From Diplocarpon mali (lineage: Eukaryota > Ascomycota > Leotiomycetes > Helotiales > Drepanopezizaceae): a stretch of DNA of 64,000 nt. The notes beneath the pieces were generated by a model that was not told where the DNA came from, made no database searches, and saw only the letters and a program-made list of their open reading frames with translations. This document shows positions 1 through 11,220 of this stretch, piece by piece. A program made the position numbers and the translations under genes. Position 1 is the first letter of the stretch; every line of letters begins with the position of its first letter. The stretch is taken from the NCBI GenBank assembly GCA_024741835.1, contig JAENRP010000225.1, positions 1 through 64,000 of the forward strand. Reading direction: 5' to 3'.

Positions 1-1412
1 CTGGGAATGGCTCAAACTACCTATACTGTCATGGGGACTGCGAGAAGATAAGCAAGGTAAGGTTGGTAGGTAGGCACCAGATGTAGAGAAAACATGCATG
101 CATTCTCAAGTCGCACGCCGATATGGCCGTTCGTCCTTCAACTTCCTTGGCCCTGAGCAGCGAGAGGATCGTGGCAAGTACGGCGATCCGGGTCTTGCGG
201 CGTTTGAAATGGCCTTGGTGACGGCGTGTCCTGCAACGGCCAGTGGTGTGCTGCTTTGGATGCTCGCGTTTCTCTCTGCGCCGTTCTGTCCTGTCCATAG
301 CCTTCCTGTGTCTGTTTCTGTGTCTGTGTCTGCCTCTTGTCTGCCTCTTTGTTTCCCCTCAAGACATCTCCGTCTGCTCTTCCCACTCGCCTATCCTCTG
401 CCGCCAGATTCTGGCACACGTCCCGATGCTCATGCGGTGTTTCGTCCCGCCAGCTGCACCACACATCTGGGAAGCTGCGAGGACCCGCGGTGCTGCGGCG
501 CGGAAGGAATAAGCCACCTGCTATAAGGGCTTGGGAAAAGCAGCGCCGCGCAGAGCTGGGTCATCTCCGGATCCGGAAGTCACTCCGGCTTGGATATCAT
601 AGGATTTGGCGCAGAGTTGTCGTTCGGTTCCTCGCTAGAGATCCTGCTCCTCTGTAAACAAACGGAAATACACGAATAGCCCATCGAGACACATGTGTGC
701 TGCCCAGCGGCCGCCCAACGTCGTGCTCGCACCGGGCAGCCTGCCGCGAGAGGAGAGATACACACACATGCCTCCCTGACCTTGACAGGCCACGGCAACG
801 GGCAAGCAAGTGCCGACCAAGCCAGAGGGAAACCAGACACCGCTCTGAACCATAAAGGAGACGGCTCGTCTGCTGCCTACCTCCCTACCGCTGCCCCGCC
901 TCCCTCGGTCTACGTGAAGATCTGTCTTGCTCTGCGGTGGCGGTCAAAGGCGTGCGTTGGTGAAGCCAGCCCCGCCGGCAAGTCGCATCTCTTGATACGA
1001 CATCAAGGACTGCTCTGCAGATGGCATCTCGTGCCAGGAGTCACGTACTGCTTTGCACATGGCATCTCATCTCAGAAACAGAGAGGTTGAGCTCCGCTGG
1101 CTCGACGTCCCAGGTGACTCTGTTCCCCCGTTCATGCATCATCACTCCCTCACCTTGGGCGCGTTGCTATTGCGGTTGCGGTTGCGGTTCGCTTGTTAGC
1201 GCCGTTGTTGCCCTCCCATAAAAACATCCTCACGCGCCAAGATCCACTCTCTTCCCTCAACCACACAACACACATTCGTTTTCTGCAAAACACACGCGCC
1301 CACCTTGTACGAGACAACCCCTCGATCTGACAGATCACTTCCCATTCGTACTCTGTACTCTCCTCCACTTCACAAACCACAGTCCTTACTTGCAAACCAT
1401 TCCATCGACAAA
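1..1412. other. upstream intergenic region, no supported gene
   Basis: Several open frames cross this GC-rich stretch on both strands, but they overlap one another and none has recognisable domain content, splice structure or a credible start. The part nearest the next gene is pyrimidine-rich, with many CT and CA tracts from about 1200 to 1400. It carries an AT-rich box (cccataaaaac) at about 1216-1226, some 190 bases before the ATG at 1413. This looks like a fungal promoter and 5' leader for the GPI-protein gene. I see nothing else. Confidence 0.5.
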
Positions 1413-2518
1413 ATGCGTTCCTCAGTCACCGCCGTCGCTGGACTTGCCTCGATGGCTGTCGCAACCTTCTCGACCATTGTGGTCCACGAGACTACCACAG
1501 TCAGCGTTGTCCACTGTGCGCCCACCCACACTGGTATGTACATCTCGACCTTTCTCTCTCCCCGTCGCCCTCCTGAGCGTGATCCCACGTTATGGTCGGC
1601 GCGCTCCTTCGATCTCACCCTCACCTTCACTTCTACCCAGCGCGTTCACGCTAACTCGAGGGTGCCAAAGACTGCATTGGCGGTAGCATCACTGTCCTCA
1701 CCACCCTCTGCTCCACCTCCACCTCTACCGTGGCCCCCGCCCCTGAGGCTACTCCTCCCACCTCCAGCTACTCCGCTCATCCTGTCGCTGAGAGCCCGCC
1801 TCTTCCGCTCCTTTCGAGCTCTGTTGAGGTTGCTAGCTCGTCTGCCGCCGTCCCAACCAGCAGCGCTGTGGTCTCATCCAGCCCCGAGGTTACCAGCACC
1901 ACTGCTAAGGCTACGTCAAGCTCCGAGGTTGCCGGCATCACCGCTGAGGTCCCATCCAGCTACGAGGCTGCCGGCACCACCGCTGAAGCCTCATCCAGCT
2001 CCGTGGCTGCCAGTACCACCACTGAAGCTTCATCCAGCTCCAAGGCTGCCGGCATCACCGCCGAGGTCCCATCCAGCTCCGTCGAGCTCGTTCCGGGCAG
2101 CACCGCTGAGGTTCCCTCCACGTCGTCCGAGATGCCAAGCTCCACCGTAAGTCGAAGCCTCTTTCGACTCCCATGCGCCGCAAAATACACACTAACATGC
2201 CGCCAGGTTTCCATCGTTGCTCCAGGTACCACCAAGGTTATCACCCTGTCGATTCGTCCCGCTGAGGGTCCCAGCTACGTCCCATCGGTCACCCCGGTCT
2301 TCAGCAACACCTCCGAGTCCCTCCTCACCGCATCCGGCAGCCCAACCTCAGTCACCAGCACTGTCATCACTACGACCACCCCGGCCACCAACTCGAGCCC
2401 AACCTCTGCCACCGTTTCCTCCGCGGCTGCTACGCACAGCGCGAGCGGTGCTGCCAATGCCGTGGCTCCAGCCATCAGCTTGGGTCTCCTCGCTATCGCT
2501 GCCTATGTTTTCGGATAA
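1413..2518 (+). CDS. Ser/Thr-rich GPI-anchored cell-surface protein
   Basis: Three exons, 1413-1533, 1671-2146 and 2207-2518, give about 302 aa. Intron 1 (GTATGT donor, CTAAC branch site, AAAG acceptor) is required because the first frame would otherwise run into the wrong phase. Intron 2 is 60 nt with GTAAGT and GCCAG. The protein starts with a short hydrophobic signal peptide (MRSSVTAVAGLASMAVATFS), then a short segment with Cys residues. A long Ser/Thr/Ala/Val region follows, with imperfect repeats of the type SSSEVAGTTAEVPSS from about residue 70 to 190. The C-terminus (GAANAVAPAISLGLLAIAAYVFG) is a small-residue omega site plus a hydrophobic tail, as expected for GPI attachment. Likely an O-mannosylated wall or plasma-membrane protein. 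No catalytic domain is visible, and exact function cannot be inferred. Confidence 0.82.
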
Positions 2519-4177
2519 ACCGACACCTCTCCGATCCTGACCGAATACATGGGGCACATGTCAAGAAACGAGCACACGCATCGGGAATTTACATGTACCA
2601 TGTGGAAACAGATGATGGTCGTCACTCTTTGCGCATTCACTTTTCGGTTGGAATCATGAAGGAAGGGGTCATAGCACGTGTGATTTCATTCGGGGAGAGC
2701 TTGTTTCTGTCTAGAGCATCAGAACTAGAGAGGAGTGAGATCTAGCTGGATTTGGCTGGAGGTGACGGTAGATAACTGCACTGTTACGTACTCTTCTCAA
2801 GGCTTGGCATGATAGGTAGAAAAGTACAAAATACGAAAACACTACAACCCATCAAACAGAGCTCTCAAGGCGAATACAGATACGAACAGGTAAGTCAAGT
2901 TCACTGGTGAGCAGCCATGCTTCAGCATCGACGGGGCAGGCTGGCGTAGCTGGCATCAGATATCTTCCCAACCCAGTTCAGATCAATGCATTCGTTGCTC
3001 TTCAGGAAGCCAGCAGACAGCAAGGCTGCTCAGAACATACAAGACCAAGCCCGAAGGCAAGCCCTGGCACGCAGCAATACACCCGTCTCACGCCCCCGGC
3101 CTAACACCCCACCCCCCTCTCTGGCAGGGGCTCAACAACCTCGAGCTGCATCTCTCTCTTCTCCGCGGCGGTCATCTCACCCCTCCTCCCGGACGCCCAG
3201 GAAGGCGAGGAGCGTGAGGCGGCTTGCGATGGAAGGACATGGTCTGTGTCTCGGTCTGGGTCCCGGTCTCGGTCTCGGTCTGCCTCTCCCGAACATAGCT
3301 TCGGCGATTTCGAAGCTCCTCTAGCGACGAGAGGCCTTCTTCCACTTGAGCCTGTGGAAGAGAGCCATGGAACGCGTTGCAAAGGTTCTGCCAGTGGAGC
3401 TCTCAGTCCCAAGTCCCGTTCCGGTTCCGGTTGCCGTTGCTGCTATGGCACATAGAACACCAGGGGGGCCTCGAATTGTCATCCGAGCCAGAGCTAACCA
3501 TCTCTCATGGCGTGCATCGGGACCTCCCACCAGGCGATCGCCAGACGAGGAGGCGAACACTGGCCCGTCAGGCATTGGACGTTCCGACAGACTCGACTCG
3601 GAGCCAGAGGGCTGTTGCTGCAGGGCCAGCAGCCTGCTCCGAGTCGTTCCGGCATGCGATGAGTCGAAGCCGCAGGGTAAAATACCTCCTCCTCCACAAT
3701 CTGGAGATGACCTTGACGCCCAGCTGGCGTGCAGGCAAAGGCTTTGTTCACGCTTATTGTCCTGGGACCTTGGGCAAGGCGGGTGGTAGGTACCGCGATA
3801 AGGGCGCCGGCGCCGATAACACCAAGAGGACAGAAGCCCGTGCAGTCATTAGTCAATTGATTATCCGGTGCGGCCCTCACGGTCCGTGAGGCGAGCTCAT
3901 GTGTCCATTGCATTCCATTCACCTCACGGCGTAGCATAGAGTGATATGAGTCCATCTCTGCAATTCCAGGCCAGCATCGAGTTCTTGCATGCACCCTGAT
4001 CGCAAGGTAGGAGGGTAGAAGGTATGCATCCATCTCCAGAACGTCTGCGAGCGCAAACCACGTTGAAACAACGAAATTGATCGACACCGGCACTGCCCAG
4101 GACCACAACAGTCCAGTGTACCCCGCCATTCGCGCCGCAAGAACGCTCTCGAAGCTCAACCACAACAACAGCCCGCC
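2519..4177. other. intergenic region with low-complexity tracts
   Basis: No supported gene. A (GGTCTC/GGTCTG)n-like tract lies at about 3241-3290 and a shorter (GGTTCC)n-like tract at about 3415-3440. Translated, they mimic Arg-Ser or Arg-Asp repeats on the two strands, which is a composition effect. A 256-codon open frame on the minus strand (3494-4264) overlaps the promoter and start of the downstream gene and shows no domain, so I do not call it. Confidence 0.5.
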
Positions 4178-5706
4178 ATGGCCGAATCCGCTACTCCCAA
4201 GGCGTCGTACTCCAACGACCCGGCGCTCTACATCTACACGTCGCTGACCGCCGGCTCCTCGCACATCGTCACCGCCACCGCGCGCATGGAGACAATCCTC
4301 AAGGCGAACCGGATCCCGTTCAAGGCGATCGATCTTGCCACCGACGAGAAGGCACGCATGCTCTGGGGCCGGAGGGCCGGAAAGGACGCGTCGGGACGCC
4401 AGAGAAAGATACCTGGCCTGGTGCAGATGGGACTTGTCCTGGGCGTGAGTGTTCCCGGAGGATCCTGCTTGACAGCTGCTTATGTGCCCAGGACCTCGTG
4501 GAAGTCGAAGACTGGAACGAATACGGCGAGCTGAAGCAACACGTCAAGATCGTCAACGCGCCCGGATCCCTGGTCCTCAAGCCTGCGTTGAAGCCGCCCG
4601 CATCTGCGCCAGCCAAGGGCGCACCCGCACCGGTGGCCAAGGAGAACGTGAAGCCGGCGCCCGAGCTGGCGGAGAAGAGAGAGGCCGAAGAGACGCAATC
4701 GCCTGCGAGTGCTGGCCCTTCACCCATATCTCTGGCACTGAGACAAGCAGGACAGGAGGCTGCTCAGAAGGCGAAGGACAACAAGAAAAGCACCAAGCCC
4801 GTGGACACCCTTCGCGGTGTTGGAGAGGCGAAAGCTTCAGAGGAGGCTCCCCAGGAGGATGGCAAAAAGCCCGTTGGGGATTCTCTCGACGGGGGCGAGA
4901 AAAAGCCAACCGGGGCAGTTCTCCAGGATACCGAGTCAGCAGCTACCGAGGGGGTTCCTGAAGAGACCAAGGAAGACGAGCAAAAGCCCCCTGGGGATTC
5001 TGTGGAGGAGGGCGAGAAGAAGTCTTCTACCGCGAAACCCCCCGAGGCGACCGAGTTGAAAGCTCTCGAGGAGACCAAGGAGGATGAGAAAAAGACACAC
5101 GAGGAGCCTGTTGGAGAGGACGAGAAGAAATCTCCCGAGGCAATTCTCAAGGAGACCGGGTTGAAGGCTCCCGAGGAGACGAAAGAGGCCGGCAAAAAAG
5201 ACCCTGAGTATCCGGTGATGGAGCACGAGAAAAATTCCTCTGAAGCAATCCCCGAGGCGACCGAGTTGAAAGCCCCCGAGGAAGCTAAGGAGGACGAAAA
5301 AAAGGCCCCCGAAGAGGTCACCGAGGGGACCAGGCAGAAGACTCTCGAGGAAACCTCCAAGGTTACTGAGCAGAAGACCGTGAAAGCCATACCACCACCC
5401 ATCTCTATCGCCACTCCGACATCGAAGACATCGCCAGCCAAGAAGCTTCCTCCTCTCGAGACCAATGACTCATTCCAGTCACCCTCGTCCACCGCCTGGA
5501 AGGGCGCAGCAGGGAAAGGTCACAACCCGCATAAGTCTATCGATAGATTAGATTCGATACAGTCGCCGACCTCGTCGGCTTTCAAACCCATAGATACGTT
5601 TCCGACTATTATGCTGCATAGAGGCTTCTCGGCCTTGGGAGTCCCACCAGCGGAGACCAAAAAGGCCGAAGAAGTGCTTAGCATCCCGGGAGAAGACGAC
5701 GCCTGA
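4178..5706 (+). CDS. SH3BGR-type thioredoxin-fold protein with charged repeat tail
   Basis: Two exons, 4178-4444 and 4492-5706, separated by a 47-nt intron (GTGAGT to CCCAG, phase 0), give about 493 aa. Residues about 12-110 match the SH3-binding glutamic-acid-rich (SH3BGR/SH3BGRL) family, a thioredoxin/glutaredoxin fold without the redox CxxC. Visible family features are the strand LYIYTSLTAGS, a helix with METILKANRIPFKAIDLA, the IPGLVQ loop, and the end DLVEVEDWNEYGELKQHV, which spans the splice junction. Residues about 250-400 are imperfect repeats of the type EETKEDEKKxPEE, strongly acidic and basic and probably disordered. The tail holds short FQSP/SSTAWKG motifs. Probably a cytosolic scaffold or adaptor; this is inferred. 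The repeat tail is long compared with animal SH3BGRL proteins. Confidence 0.8.
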
Positions 5707-6704
5707 CGAGGAAGAAATGTTTGATATCTGCCTTGGGAGCGCGGAGTAGCTGATTCAATACCACCTTTGACGGTTTCTGTTTGTTCGGGCAAAGGCCTCA
5801 TACCATTAGTTCATGTTACAGACCTGGAGCTTGACTGTGAATATCTTGGAAGCAGTCCTTGTCCTGTCGCATATTACCATCTCAGATCAAGTCAGCAATT
5901 GGCCCCTTCGTTTATTTAAAGCGCAGCCGGCGAGAACCTACTCCTTGAAATGCTACTGAATCATCACCACATCACCCTGCGATACATTGTCATCTTGTCC
6001 TGATATTCGGCGAAGCTCGCCATGCACGATTAAATTTTTGTCGTGGTGGACAAGCTTCCGGGCATGATTTGATGTGCTCGAAACCCATCCACTGATTCCC
6101 TCTGTGTCTCCTTTCAACTACATGCCCCCACTTCCTTCTGCTTAGCGACATATCTCTGGACTAGGGAATTGATACTCCTTCGCCGTCTCTGCTCCCGAGC
6201 TGGCTCCATTGGGTCGGATCACGCCGAGTCAGTGACTGAAGCATTCACAGGATCTTTCGTGACCTCGCCGGGGCTCTACAGCTAGTGCGATTTCATCTGA
6301 CATGGATGTGGAGCCAAGTGACATGATGGTGTTTTGGGGTAGTGCCTCGGGGACGTCATTCTCGGCAGTCTATTCCTGTTGAATACTACCGTGGCACATT
6401 TCACATATTATAGTCTTCGGCCGCCGCTTGCGATGATTTCTCTTGTGATATGTTCTTCAGTCTAGCCGAGAGCCCAGCATTCCGACCGGTTCCTTGTCAC
6501 CATGAGCCTATCCAAAGTGTCCCTTGCTTGACCCGTGGCCGCATCCGGCTTTGGCGATATCCTCGAGGAATCTATGCCCACAAGATCTGTAAGGTCGACA
6601 TTGCTCCCACCCTGCGAGTCCAACATTTGTATCTCGCCAGCAGGTACCCATGTTGTAGCGCATGTCCTGATGGTTCTACGTCTTGGAGCTCTAATTTTGC
6701 ACCG
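5707..6704. other. intergenic region, no supported gene
   Basis: The stretch contains the 3' flank of the SH3BGR gene and the likely promoter of the amidoligase gene. The frame of the downstream gene stays open back to about 6450, but the upstream part has no family similarity and unusual composition, so I treat it as leader. I see no RNA gene or repeat. Confidence 0.4.
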
Positions 6705-8336
6705 ATGGCGAGTGGATCTGTCGTAGCAGGGTTGCCGCAACCTGCTACCATACGTCGAGACGCTGTAAGATATGGGGTCGAGTTAGAATGTGTGTTTGTC
6801 TTCCACGAGGACCAGATCATGCCGGGGAGGTATAATGGGGAGTCAATCGAAACAAGAAAAAGTCTTGATTACAAGCAGCGAAGCGAACGACGCTTCAGCA
6901 GATGCGACCCTCGCTTCGTCAACGACAGAATTTACAACAGCTGGGGTCGGTTCTGCGAAGCGAAGATGGACAACCAAAACCTCAACCCCTACACATCTGA
7001 GCCCCTGCTCATTGCGAGAGATGTCCTCCGGCGAAAAGTCAAGGCACTGGGTCCTGACCCGCGCAATCCCCGAGTCATGGGGACCATGACGCCCGCAGAC
7101 AAGAAATCGATCGACTGGGACTCTGGACGATGGATTCTGACCCCAGATGCCTCGGTCTGTGGGGTTGGATCGGAGAATATTGCGAAGTGGCTCCCGAACA
7201 AAGTTTTAGCTCCTGGCCAAACGTGGGACTCCTTCGACTCTTACGGCATCGAGATCGTGTCCCCTATCTTGAATTCCAACGAGATGAATGATAAGTTTCG
7301 CATCCGCGACATCGTGGGTGCAATCCGAGGATCCGATACCGAGGACAACGCCGCGTTCGTCACGAATCAGTGTGGTCTCCACGTACACGTAGAAGCACCT
7401 ACCGCCAGCGACTTTCGCAAAGATCCCGATCCCGGGACGGAAGCGGTGGATGAAACGACCGAGGAAAAGGAAGTTCGGGAGGCTGCCGAGCAGGCCGGTG
7501 CAGAATCGCTTGCCGATGCCGTGAAGAAGGAGCTCGCCATGATTCTCCTTGTCTATGAAGATGAGATTGCTCGCTTGCACCCACCATGTCGCCGGCCCGG
7601 ACACTTGAACGCAGCCTTTTCCTCCTCGAGTAACCGCCTCGGCCTGATCAAGGAAGGTCTGGACAGATTTCCTGGACGGTTGTGCGGCCCGGAAGTCGAC
7701 ACATCAATGGCCGCCTGTACGAATCTAACCGAACCTGTCGGCGGAGTGACAGGGGTTGACTGCTCATTGCGGGCAGTCAGCCAGGTTGCCTCCATTCCTG
7801 ATATCCGTGCAGCCATGGAGAAGGCCACCGTCGAGCAGATGGTCGAACTCCTAAACTGGCCAGCTGTCTCTAGATTCAACGAGAAACCAAACCGAGAAAA
7901 TGGCGATAAAGACCGCCAGGTCAATCTCACCTACATGGTCCGCAGCGGCAACCTCCCAAAGACCATTGAGTTCAGACAAGCCAAGGGCTCCCTTGACTTC
8001 GGCGACATCTCGCGCTGGGCTGACTTCTGCGTCGGCCTGGTGCGACTGGCCCGGCTTTACGTCGAGGACAGGTCTCGATTCCCCGTGCAGAACTGGGGGG
8101 ATACTCTTCTCGCCGACGGAACTACCCAGTACAACAGGATAGATGTGTTCGACCTCATCCGCGATATGGAACTCGGGCAAACGGCCAGCGAGTACTGGGA
8201 ACGACGAGTTGAAAGGTTCATGCTGGGCAAGGTAGGCGACGAAAATGACAGGCTGGACGATGAGAAGCCACCTGCCGCATCATTGCCACCGGATGCGAGG
8301 CCCCGCTCGTGGAACGAGCGGAAAGCGAGCCAATGA
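6705..8336 (+). CDS. fungal amidoligase-family protein
   Basis: Single exon, about 543 aa from the ATG at 6705 (MASGSVVAGLPQ). The frame is open for another 85 codons upstream, but the conserved region begins at RYGVELECVF, so the shorter start is preferred. Hallmarks of the putative amidoligase family (Amidoligase_2, ATP-grasp-like/COOH-NH2 ligase group) are GVELE near residues 24-28, NQCGLHVHVE near 221-229, and TIEFRQAKGSLD near 419-430. The family is predicted to form amide bonds between carboxyl and amino groups, using the acidic and His residues for metal-ATP binding. Substrates in fungi are unknown. The acidic stretch TEEKEVREAAEQAGAESL at about residues 250-267 is probably an inserted loop. 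The C-terminal tail is Pro- and Arg-rich. No partner gene is adjacent. Confidence 0.82.
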   Translation: MASGSVVAGLPQPATIRRDAVRYGVELECVFVFHEDQIMPGRYNGESIETRKSLDYKQRSERRFSRCDPRFVNDRIYNSWGRFCEAKMDNQNLNPYTSEPLLIARDVLRRKVKALGPDPRNPRVMGTMTPADKKSIDWDSGRWILTPDASVCGVGSENIAKWLPNKVLAPGQTWDSFDSYGIEIVSPILNSNEMNDKFRIRDIVGAIRGSDTEDNAAFVTNQCGLHVHVEAPTASDFRKDPDPGTEAVDETTEEKEVREAAEQAGAESLADAVKKELAMILLVYEDEIARLHPPCRRPGHLNAAFSSSSNRLGLIKEGLDRFPGRLCGPEVDTSMAACTNLTEPVGGVTGVDCSLRAVSQVASIPDIRAAMEKATVEQMVELLNWPAVSRFNEKPNRENGDKDRQVNLTYMVRSGNLPKTIEFRQAKGSLDFGDISRWADFCVGLVRLARLYVEDRSRFPVQNWGDTLLADGTTQYNRIDVFDLIRDMELGQTASEYWERRVERFMLGKVGDENDRLDDEKPPAASLPPDARPRSWNERKASQ

Positions 8337-9714
8337 TGACGACGAAGACGGAGCAGAAACGAGAAGGAAAAACAAAAGCAAGACTGCAAGTCCTCTCGGT
8401 ACCCAGAGCTCCAACAGCAGAGCCGTGTGGCGTTGAGCGGCGCCCGGAGTCTCGCTGACAGATGCCCTGGTCTCGGTCTCCTTCCGCACCTTGCCTTTCC
8501 CCAGTGATGCTTGGGGATCTGTTGGATTCACAAGGTGTGCACACCAAGAGGGAGGGAAAATCGAGTCTGTCGTTGGTTGTATTGGTTGTAGATGATTATT
8601 CTAAGAGGAGGTAGAGAGAAAGGAAGTAGAGTAATGCTGCCTATGCCAAGGCTTTGCATGTGACACTCCACGTGACCGATATTCACTCTATTCCTACAGT
8701 ATCCGCTGGACTGAGATGGGACGAGACAGAGAAAAGGGGGCGGAGAACCCAGAGAAAGAGAGCCCGGAGAGAGAGCTGCTGCTCGCTCCTCGGCTCAGCC
8801 TGCAGCAGAACGAGCCGCTGCGACTACCGAGGGATATCTTCCAGCAAGCGCCAGCAGGCCCGGCGGCGCGCATGGGCGTGCCATCCCCAACCGAAGCGGT
8901 GGTCTCCAGCGAAGTCGACATGATAGAAGTCGACGTGTGCTAGCTTGGACGAAGCTGGAAGCTCCCCTGGTGTCTGGGAGGTCGAGTCTATACGGCTATT
9001 ATGTGTAGTGCTACTACATGTATGTATGTATGTATGTATGTATATATCAGCACCCGTACCCATCTCTCTGTTTCTCCAGGGTCTACACATGTATTTTTCT
9101 ATCGCGGCTGCAGGAGTGACGGTTCTCAAAGCCTCCCGCCGGTATTGGCCTTGGGTTCTGTTCTGTATCGCACTCCGGGCCTGGAGGTCCGAGATGTCTG
9201 GACCGGGGCTGGAGTATTGCTCCTCTACCCTGTGAGCCCCTGTAAGCCCCTGTGAAGCGAGGATAGCACGCCCTCGCCGTCTGAGACGTCGGAGACGGCG
9301 AGTCGCCAATCGCTACCACGGGGACGATGGTGAGGTGGCTGGTGGCCCACCGGGCGCGGGTTGTGTACTGGCGAGGTGCTCTTGACGGGACCGAGGGCAC
9401 AGTAGTCGGGTCATGGGGAGGTCATGGGGCAAGGCGTCAAGTCACGGCTGCACCTCGGCTTAATTGAGACTTTCGTATTCATCTCAACACCCGTGGTATC
9501 ATACCCACGCCCCCCAAACGATTACCAGGGGTATATTCTCCAGAATGCCCAAAAACTCACCCAAACGCACCGCATTCCTGACATCTTGATCTTTCCCGGC
9601 CCCTGCCGCCCCCCCAAAATCAACTTCCAATTGCCACGTGAGCTCACGCCTCTCTTCAAATCCACCGTCAGCTCTGTAAAATCCGCATACCCAATCCTCA
9701 CCGTCTGACATCCC
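8337..9714. other. intergenic region, weak open frames only
   Basis: Short open frames occur on both strands (for example 8716-8943 plus, 75 codons, and 9499-9711 minus, 70 codons), but none has a recognisable domain or splice support. A tetranucleotide microsatellite lies at 9017-9047. The last part, 9350-9700, is the 3' side of the minus-strand hypothetical gene that follows. Confidence 0.4.
9017..9047. repeat. (TATG)n microsatellite
   Basis: About six tandem TATG units followed by TATATAT, read directly from the sequence. Likely length-variable between strains. It has no coding context. Confidence 0.9.
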
Positions 9715-10170
9715 TTACCCCTCCCACTCCAAATTCAGCCTCTCGTATTGCGCCTCGTCACTCCAGTACTCTTTAGCATTCCCCAGGGCATTCGCGGTGC
9801 GCACCAGAGCCTGCTTCTCGCCGTTTCTTACCAGCTCGGCAGACCTCTCGAGCTCGCTCTTGAACGTACGCTTGGTTTCGTGCGGGCTGGTGGTCGTAGA
9901 TAGGACTCCTCTGGCGGTTGGGCCTTCCGCGGAGATTCGGAGCTGCACTTTGACGAGGTTGGCTTCCGTGTTTCTTTTGACAGTAGCGATCCGCGCAGTC
10001 TTTTCTTCGTTGATGTCCTCCACTGTCTTTGGGACGAGACCCAGTATTTCCTTCATCACGGCGACTTCCTCGACCTTGACGTTCGAAGCATTCTTGGCGA
10101 GTGCCCTGTTAAAGTTGGTGAGGTTGAGATCAGCAGGTCTCAAATCGCTACCCCTGTTTTCTGTATCCAT
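9715..10170 (-). CDS. hypothetical protein, 151 aa
   Basis: A single open frame on the minus strand starting MDTENRGSDLRPADLNLTNF and ending ERLNLEWEG. It is rich in Lys, Glu, Asn and Val, with predicted helical segments (for example VEEVAVMKEILGLVPKTVEDI and FKSELERSAELVRNGEKQAL). I recognise no family. It lies about 220 bases downstream of, and on the same strand as, the decayed locus at 10388-11220, so it may be the 3' part of that same ancestral gene rather than an independent one. Codon choice looks like real coding sequence, but expression is unproven. Confidence 0.4.
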   Translation of the reverse strand: MDTENRGSDLRPADLNLTNFNRALAKNASNVKVEEVAVMKEILGLVPKTVEDINEEKTARIATVKRNTEANLVKVQLRISAEGPTARGVLSTTTSPHETKRTFKSELERSAELVRNGEKQALVRTANALGNAKEYWSDEAQYERLNLEWEG

Positions 10171-10387
10171 GACAACTGCAGAGACACATTCTTACTTGTC
10201 GGTATTGTGCGGCTCTTGTTAGATGCTGGTTGCTACGATACGAGCCTCGAAAGGCATCGTGCCATCTTCCGCAAAGTCTTCTCCTGCCTCGGTACTGTCT
10301 GCGATTCACGTGGCTGAAGAGGATGCACTAGGGCAGTTTGGCGAGTCGTAATCCGAATACCAGAACCTTCTTTCATCATATTCATTA

Positions 10388-11220
10388 TCACCTCACTGCT
10401 GCTCCGCTGTCATACTGATGAAGCTGGCCTGCACTCTCCGATTTGGCCTTGACTTGCTTGGCCTCCAAGAACGCCTTGGCGAGGTCGAGGATTGTGGCAT
10501 CCTCTCTCTTCGAACTGGGTGTTACGGGGCTCCATTTCGAGAGGTTGCTCGTATCTGAGAGACTGTTTGCGGTCCCAGGCAGCTCTGATATACTTGTCGG
10601 GATTTCGAGTTGCGTTTCTGTTGGTAGATGTTCCCTGTTGTTGATGTCATTGCTTAGCGAGGCCTTGGCAATATTATTGTTGTTGCGCCACAACGCGCGA
10701 TGTTCGGGCATCTTGCTGTGTCGGTCAGCGTTTTCTGCTCCTTCCACGATATTTTCAAAGAAAGCCTTGTCCTCGATGCTATACCCATCCTGGCTCATCA
10801 GGAACTTCAGACGCTTACCGAAGGAATTCAGGAACTCGGGGACTCGCTATCGATACACACTGTCCTTTCCTCGCTAATCACATCCTCCGTAACGATTTCT
10901 GTTGGCTTCTATGATCTCCAGTATTCATGTTCGCGTTCCATCGTATTAATCTGATCGTCTACTGGTATGGCGTTGATCTCCCTATTCCGACCTCTTTCCA
11001 GATCTCTGCAGCATTTCACTGCTGCCTTGTATCGCTTATATATCTCCTTTATGGTCTTCTCGAAAATGGCAGAATCGATAAACTCATATAGTTGGAATGT
11101 GATGGTAGGCTGCAGGTATTGCTTTTGCTGAATTAGAGGTATGCATCGGAAGGGTTACCGAGTGCTAGCGAGAATGCAGGGCTACTAAGACGATGGCAGT
11201 TCTCTGGGTCACGAAATGCA
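10388..11220 (-). pseudogene. decayed hypothetical gene with stop and frameshifts
   Basis: Coding-like minus-strand peptide continues across different frames. An upstream part (about 11215-11130, including AFRDPENCHRLSSPAFSLAL) stops at a TAA near 11135. The next frame picks up at QQKQYLQPTITFQLYEFIDS and runs through YKRYKAAVKCCRDLERGRN to a TAG at 10911-10909. The same frame then continues as TEIVTEDVISEERTVCIDSE. A one-base shift at the G4 run 10838-10841 leads into FLNSFGKRLKFLMSQDGYSI and the 136-codon frame 10798-10388. Adding one base to that run would join the two frames. The family is unknown. The shifts could be small introns or assembly errors, but no spliced model with canonical sites removes all of them. 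Confidence 0.45.

Noticed and set aside
1305..2150. 281-codon plus-strand frame through the GPI-protein gene
   Set aside because: Its first part is the true exon 1, but beyond 1533 it reads intron and then a Pro/Leu-rich wrong frame of exon 2.
3246..3455. Arg/Ser repeat protein-like frame (SRSGSRSRSRSAS)
   Set aside because: It arises from a GGTCTC-type simple repeat that gives RS on one strand and RD on the other; no longer gene model supports it.
3494..4264. 256-codon minus-strand open frame
   Set aside because: It overlaps the promoter and first exon of the SH3BGR gene, shows no family or splice logic, and looks like a chance frame in GC-rich DNA.
4764..5492. 242-codon minus-strand frame
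   Set aside because: Antisense shadow of the charged repeat tail of the SH3BGR protein; Ser/Phe-rich only because Glu/Lys codons are read backwards.
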